Assembly (NCBI RefSeq): GCF_000805335.1
Contig: NZ_KN708638.1
Coordinates: 3,924,371 to 3,970,365 of the forward strand
DNA length: 45,995 nt
Direction: 5' to 3'
Origin: Streptomyces sp. CT34
GTDB taxonomy: Bacteria; Actinomycetota; Actinomycetes; Streptomycetales; Streptomycetaceae
The notes beneath the pieces are model-generated. The model ran no database searches. It saw nothing but the letters and a program-made list of their open reading frames with translations, and was not told where the DNA came from. Each line of letters opens with the position of its first letter. Position 1 is the stretch's first letter. The translations under genes were made by a program, and so were the position numbers. This document shows, piece after piece, positions 43,309 to 45,995 of this stretch.

Positions 43309-45579
43309 ATGCAACTCGCCGCGATCATCGTGTCGCTGGTCCTAATCGCGGTCGGCGTAGCGCTGTTCGGCCGTGCCATCCTGCAGATCTACCGCCAGCT
43401 GCGGCTCGGCCAGTCCGTCCCCGCCGGTACCCGCACCGACGAGCCCGTGCAGCGCACGGTCACGGTCGCCAAGGAGTTCGTCGGCCACACCCGGATGAAC
43501 CGCTGGGGCGTCGTCGGCGTGGCGCACTGGTTCGTGGCGGTGGGCTTCCTCACCCTGCTGCTGACGATCGTCAACGCCATCGGCCAGCTCTTCAAGGCCG
43601 ACTGGCTGCTGCCGGTCCTCGGCAACTGGCTGCCCTGGGAGCTGTGGGTCGAGGGCATGGGCACGCTGACGACCCTGGGCATCATCGCCCTGATCGTCAT
43701 CAGGCAGCTGAGCAGGCCGGGCGGGGCGGGCCGCAAGTCCCGCTTCGCGGGCTCCAACATCGGCCAGGCGTACTTCGTCGAGGGCGTCATCCTGATCGTC
43801 GGCATCTGCATCGTGATGCTGCACGCGCTGGAGGGCGCCCAGCACGGCGTCGACCACTACGAGGCGGCGTACTTCGTCACCTACCCGGTGGTCGCGGCCC
43901 TGAAGGGGCTGAGCGTCGGCACGCTCCAGAACCTGACGTACCTCTTCGCCGGCATCAAGATCGCGACGTCCTTCATCTGGATGATCACGGTCGCCCTCAA
44001 GACCGACATGGGCGTGGCCTGGCACCGCTTCCTGGCCTTCCCCAACATCTGGTTCAAGCGCGAGGCGGACGGCGGAACGGCGCTCGGCGCGCTCCAGCCG
44101 ATGACGTCGGCCGGCAAGCCGATCGACTTCGAGGACCCGGGCGAGGACGACCAGTTCGGCGTCTCCCAGATCGAGCACTTCTCCTGGAAGGGCCTGCTGG
44201 ACTTCGCCACCTGCACCGAGTGCGGCCGGTGCCAGTCGCAGTGCCCCGCCTGGAACACCGGCAAGCCGCTCTCGCCGAAGCTGCTGATCATGTCGCTGCG
44301 CGACCACGCGCACGCCAAGGCGCCGTACCTGCTCGCCGGCGGCGGCAAGGACGCCGAGGGCAACGAGAAGGGGACCGAGGAGCAGCTCAAGGACGTGCCG
44401 GCCGCCGCCCTGGCCGAGGCCGAGCGCCCGCTGATCGGCACCCTTGAGGAGAACGGGGTCATCGACCCCGACGTGCTGTGGTCCTGCACCACCTGCGGCG
44501 CCTGCGTCGAGCAGTGCCCGGTCGACATCGAGCACGTCGACCACATCGTCGACATGCGCCGCTACCAGGTCATGATCGAGTCCTCGTTCCCGTCCGAGGC
44601 GGGCACGATGCTCAAGAACCTGGAGAAGAAGGGCAACCCCTGGGGCCTGGCCAAGAAGCAGCGGCTGGCGTGGACCAAGGAGGTCGACTTCGAGGTCCCG
44701 GTCGTCGGCAAGGACGTCGAGGACCTCACCGAGGTCGACTACCTCTACTGGGTCGGCTGCGCCGGCGCCCTGGAGGACCGCGCCAAGAAGACGACCAAGG
44801 CGTTCGCCGAACTCCTCCACATCGCCGGCGTGAAGTTCGCGATCATGGGCGGCGACGAGGCGTGCACCGGTGACTCGGCCCGCCGTCTGGGCAACGAGTT
44901 CCTCTTCCAGCAGCTGGGCCAGCAGAACGTCGAGGCGCTGAACATGGCCTTCGGCGAGGACAGTGACGATGAGTCGACGAAGAAGCCCAAGGCGTCGAAG
45001 AAGATCGTCGCGACCTGCCCGCACTGCTTCAACACCATCGCCAACGAGTACCCGCAGCTGGGCGGCGAGTTCGAGGTGATCCACCACACCCAGCTGCTCC
45101 AGCACCTGATCGACGAGGGCAAGCTGATCCCGGTCACGCCGGTCGAGGGCCTGATCACGTACCACGACCCGTGCTACCTGGGCCGCCACAACAAGGTCTA
45201 CACACCGCCGCGCGAGATCATCGCCAAGGTGCCGGGCCTGCGCAACGAGGAGATGCACCGCCACAAGGAGCGCGGCTTCTGCTGCGGCGCCGGCGGCGCC
45301 CGGATGTGGATGGAGGAGCGGATCGGCAAGCGCATCAACAACGAGCGCGTCGACGAGGCTCTCTCGCTGAACCCCGACATCGTCTCCACCGCCTGCCCGT
45401 TCTGCCTGGTCATGCTGACCGACTCGGTCAACGGCAAGAAGAACGACGGGAAGGCCAAGGAGTCCGTCCAGGTCGTCGACGTGGCCCAGCTGCTGCTGGA
45501 CTCCGTCAAGACCCCGATCGACCCGCCGTCGGACGACGCGGAGTCGGCGGACGCGCCGGAGCCGGCGCCGGCGAAGTAG
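43309..45579 (+). CDS. Membrane Fe-S oxidoreductase, EtfD-like (heterodisulfide-reductase type)
   Basis: The 756-residue protein begins with a membrane part (helices at about 1-28, 65-95, 115-135, 155-180 and 200-225; NarI-like cytochrome region). Two 4Fe-4S clusters follow (Cys 302/305/308/312 and 393/396/399/403), then two CCG domains (VGCAG at 482-486 and FCCGAGG at 657-663) as in HdrD/GlpC. The mycobacterial relative Rv0338c (EtfD) passes electrons from the electron-transfer flavoprotein of fatty-acid oxidation to the quinone pool; I infer the same role here. The Cys-rich core is intact. The acidic C-terminus ends in SADAPEPAPAK. ATG at 43309 follows GAGGAG by 7 nt. A repeat element begins 6 nt after the stop. 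Confidence 0.9.
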   Translation: MQLAAIIVSLVLIAVGVALFGRAILQIYRQLRLGQSVPAGTRTDEPVQRTVTVAKEFVGHTRMNRWGVVGVAHWFVAVGFLTLLLTIVNAIGQLFKADWLLPVLGNWLPWELWVEGMGTLTTLGIIALIVIRQLSRPGGAGRKSRFAGSNIGQAYFVEGVILIVGICIVMLHALEGAQHGVDHYEAAYFVTYPVVAALKGLSVGTLQNLTYLFAGIKIATSFIWMITVALKTDMGVAWHRFLAFPNIWFKREADGGTALGALQPMTSAGKPIDFEDPGEDDQFGVSQIEHFSWKGLLDFATCTECGRCQSQCPAWNTGKPLSPKLLIMSLRDHAHAKAPYLLAGGGKDAEGNEKGTEEQLKDVPAAALAEAERPLIGTLEENGVIDPDVLWSCTTCGACVEQCPVDIEHVDHIVDMRRYQVMIESSFPSEAGTMLKNLEKKGNPWGLAKKQRLAWTKEVDFEVPVVGKDVEDLTEVDYLYWVGCAGALEDRAKKTTKAFAELLHIAGVKFAIMGGDEACTGDSARRLGNEFLFQQLGQQNVEALNMAFGEDSDDESTKKPKASKKIVATCPHCFNTIANEYPQLGGEFEVIHHTQLLQHLIDEGKLIPVTPVEGLITYHDPCYLGRHNKVYTPPREIIAKVPGLRNEEMHRHKERGFCCGAGGARMWMEERIGKRINNERVDEALSLNPDIVSTACPFCLVMLTDSVNGKKNDGKAKESVQVVDVAQLLLDSVKTPIDPPSDDAESADAPEPAPAK

Positions 45580-45585
45580 GTTCTC

Positions 45586-45995
45586 GGCGTTCCGCCCTTC
45601 CGCTGCGCTTTGCCTGCGTCCCACGTTGTCGGCTTTCCCGCCGTGGTGGTTGTTCGCCGTTGCGCCTGCGGCCCGTCCGCTGCGCTTTGCCCGCCCGACG
45701 TTGTTGGCTTTCTCGCCGTGGCGCCTGCGGCGGGCGGGGCCGCTGCCCTTCCGCTGCGCTTGGCCGGCTTCCCACGTTGTCGGCCGTCCCGCCGTTGCGC
45801 CTGCGGCGGGCGGGGCCGCTGCGCCCTTCCGCTGCGCTTTGCCTCGCCCAACGTTGTCGGCCGTCCCGCCGTGGGGGTTTGTCGCCGTGGCGCCTGCGGC
45901 GGGCGGGGCCGCTGCGCGGGGCTGTCGGGTGCGGTGACGGGCCTGCGGGGCAGGGTGTCCGGACTGCTTCGCTTTACGTCCGGACACCCTGCCCC
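45586..45995. repeat. Composite repeat element, copy 2 (cut by window end)
   Basis: Four units begin near 45595, 45672, 45746 and 45824 (spacings 77, 74, 78 bp), each with CCGCTGCGCTTTGCC, ACGTTGTCGGC, TCCCGCCGTGG and GCGCCTGCGGCGGGCGGGGC. The terminal module then begins at about 45917: TCGGGTGCGGTGACGG and a hairpin whose visible part is 18 bp (45947-45964 with 45978-45995), loop TGCTTCGCTTTAC. The right arm runs off the window. It has the same part order as copy 1 at 21262-21600. Confidence 0.9.

Noticed and set aside
45582..45987. Arg/Ala-rich proteins encoded on the minus strand of the repeat element
   Set aside because: Frames are open in several phases only because of composition; they lack codon bias and ribosome sites, and continue as antisense of the oxidoreductase gene.
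43342..45987. An 881-codon open frame opposite the Fe-S oxidoreductase
   Set aside because: Antisense shadow; Val/Asp/Leu-rich low-complexity product, while the plus strand encodes all expected Fe-S motifs.
45586..45995. CRISPR array
   Set aside because: Units vary in length and block content, share sequence throughout, and have no unique spacers or cas genes; the long terminal hairpin is also foreign to CRISPR.

Overview
This window is chromosomal DNA from a high-GC actinobacterium, almost certainly a Streptomyces or a very close relative. The evidence is third-codon positions that are nearly all G or C, frequent GTG starts, start/stop overlaps inside operons, HspR (HAIR) boxes in front of clpB and dnaK, a parS-type site, and a gene order (purA, kyn genes, fba, pyrE, aldose epimerase, aminopropyltransferase, clpB, hspR-dnaJ-grpE-dnaK) that I recall from the central Streptomyces chromosome. 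I see no rRNA, tRNA, prophage, transposase gene or CRISPR array.

Layout. 1-11 kb: a cut-off M48-like membrane protein that has lost the HExxH motif, purD, a divergent SLATT-domain protein, an unknown protein, an FCD-type GntR regulator with a class III aminotransferase, a VTC-domain protein, an unknown small protein, purA, and a diacylglycerol-kinase-like protein lacking the GGDGT motif. 11-17 kb: a GbsR/MarR-type repressor divergent from an ABC exporter (ATPase and permease, ATGA overlap), converging on a NarL-type two-component pair. 17-21 kb: a tryptophan-to-anthranilate operon (kynA, kynU, formamidase-like hydrolase). 21-30 kb: DUF3151, a DHA2 efflux pump, fba, two parS-like sites, pyrE, an aldose epimerase, an SRPBCC membrane protein, a membrane aminopropyltransferase and DUF2617. 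30-33 kb: a small Gly/His/Cys-rich membrane protein, a class I/II aminotransferase and a GT-C mannosyltransferase. 33-43 kb: the HspR heat-shock regulon (clpB and dnaK-grpE-dnaJ-hspR), with a YbjN protein, a Uma2 nuclease-fold protein, an F420/PPOX protein, and a coupled zinc-ribbon and resolvase-like pair between. 43-46 kb: a membrane Fe-S oxidoreductase of the EtfD type.

The most interesting non-coding signal is a two-part repeat element found twice: 21262-21600, and 45586 to the window edge. Each copy has 3-4 degenerate units of about 75-90 bp that share a CGCTGCGCT core, followed by a very long hairpin (29 bp in the left copy). The two hairpins differ by two compensatory base-pair changes, which argues that the fold itself is maintained. 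A second palindromic repeat appears to have inserted in frame in the ABC ATPase gene and recurs at 30332. A third repeat family (six 19-20 bp copies) has duplicated the 3' end of the DUF3151 gene beyond its stop codon.

How the parts work together: HspR, with DnaK as its known co-repressor, should control both clpB and the dnaK operon through the HAIR boxes. The GbsR-type repressor probably controls the exporter through a 16-bp palindrome lying exactly between the -35 and -10 hexamers. purD, purA and pyrE are housekeeping nucleotide genes at separate loci.
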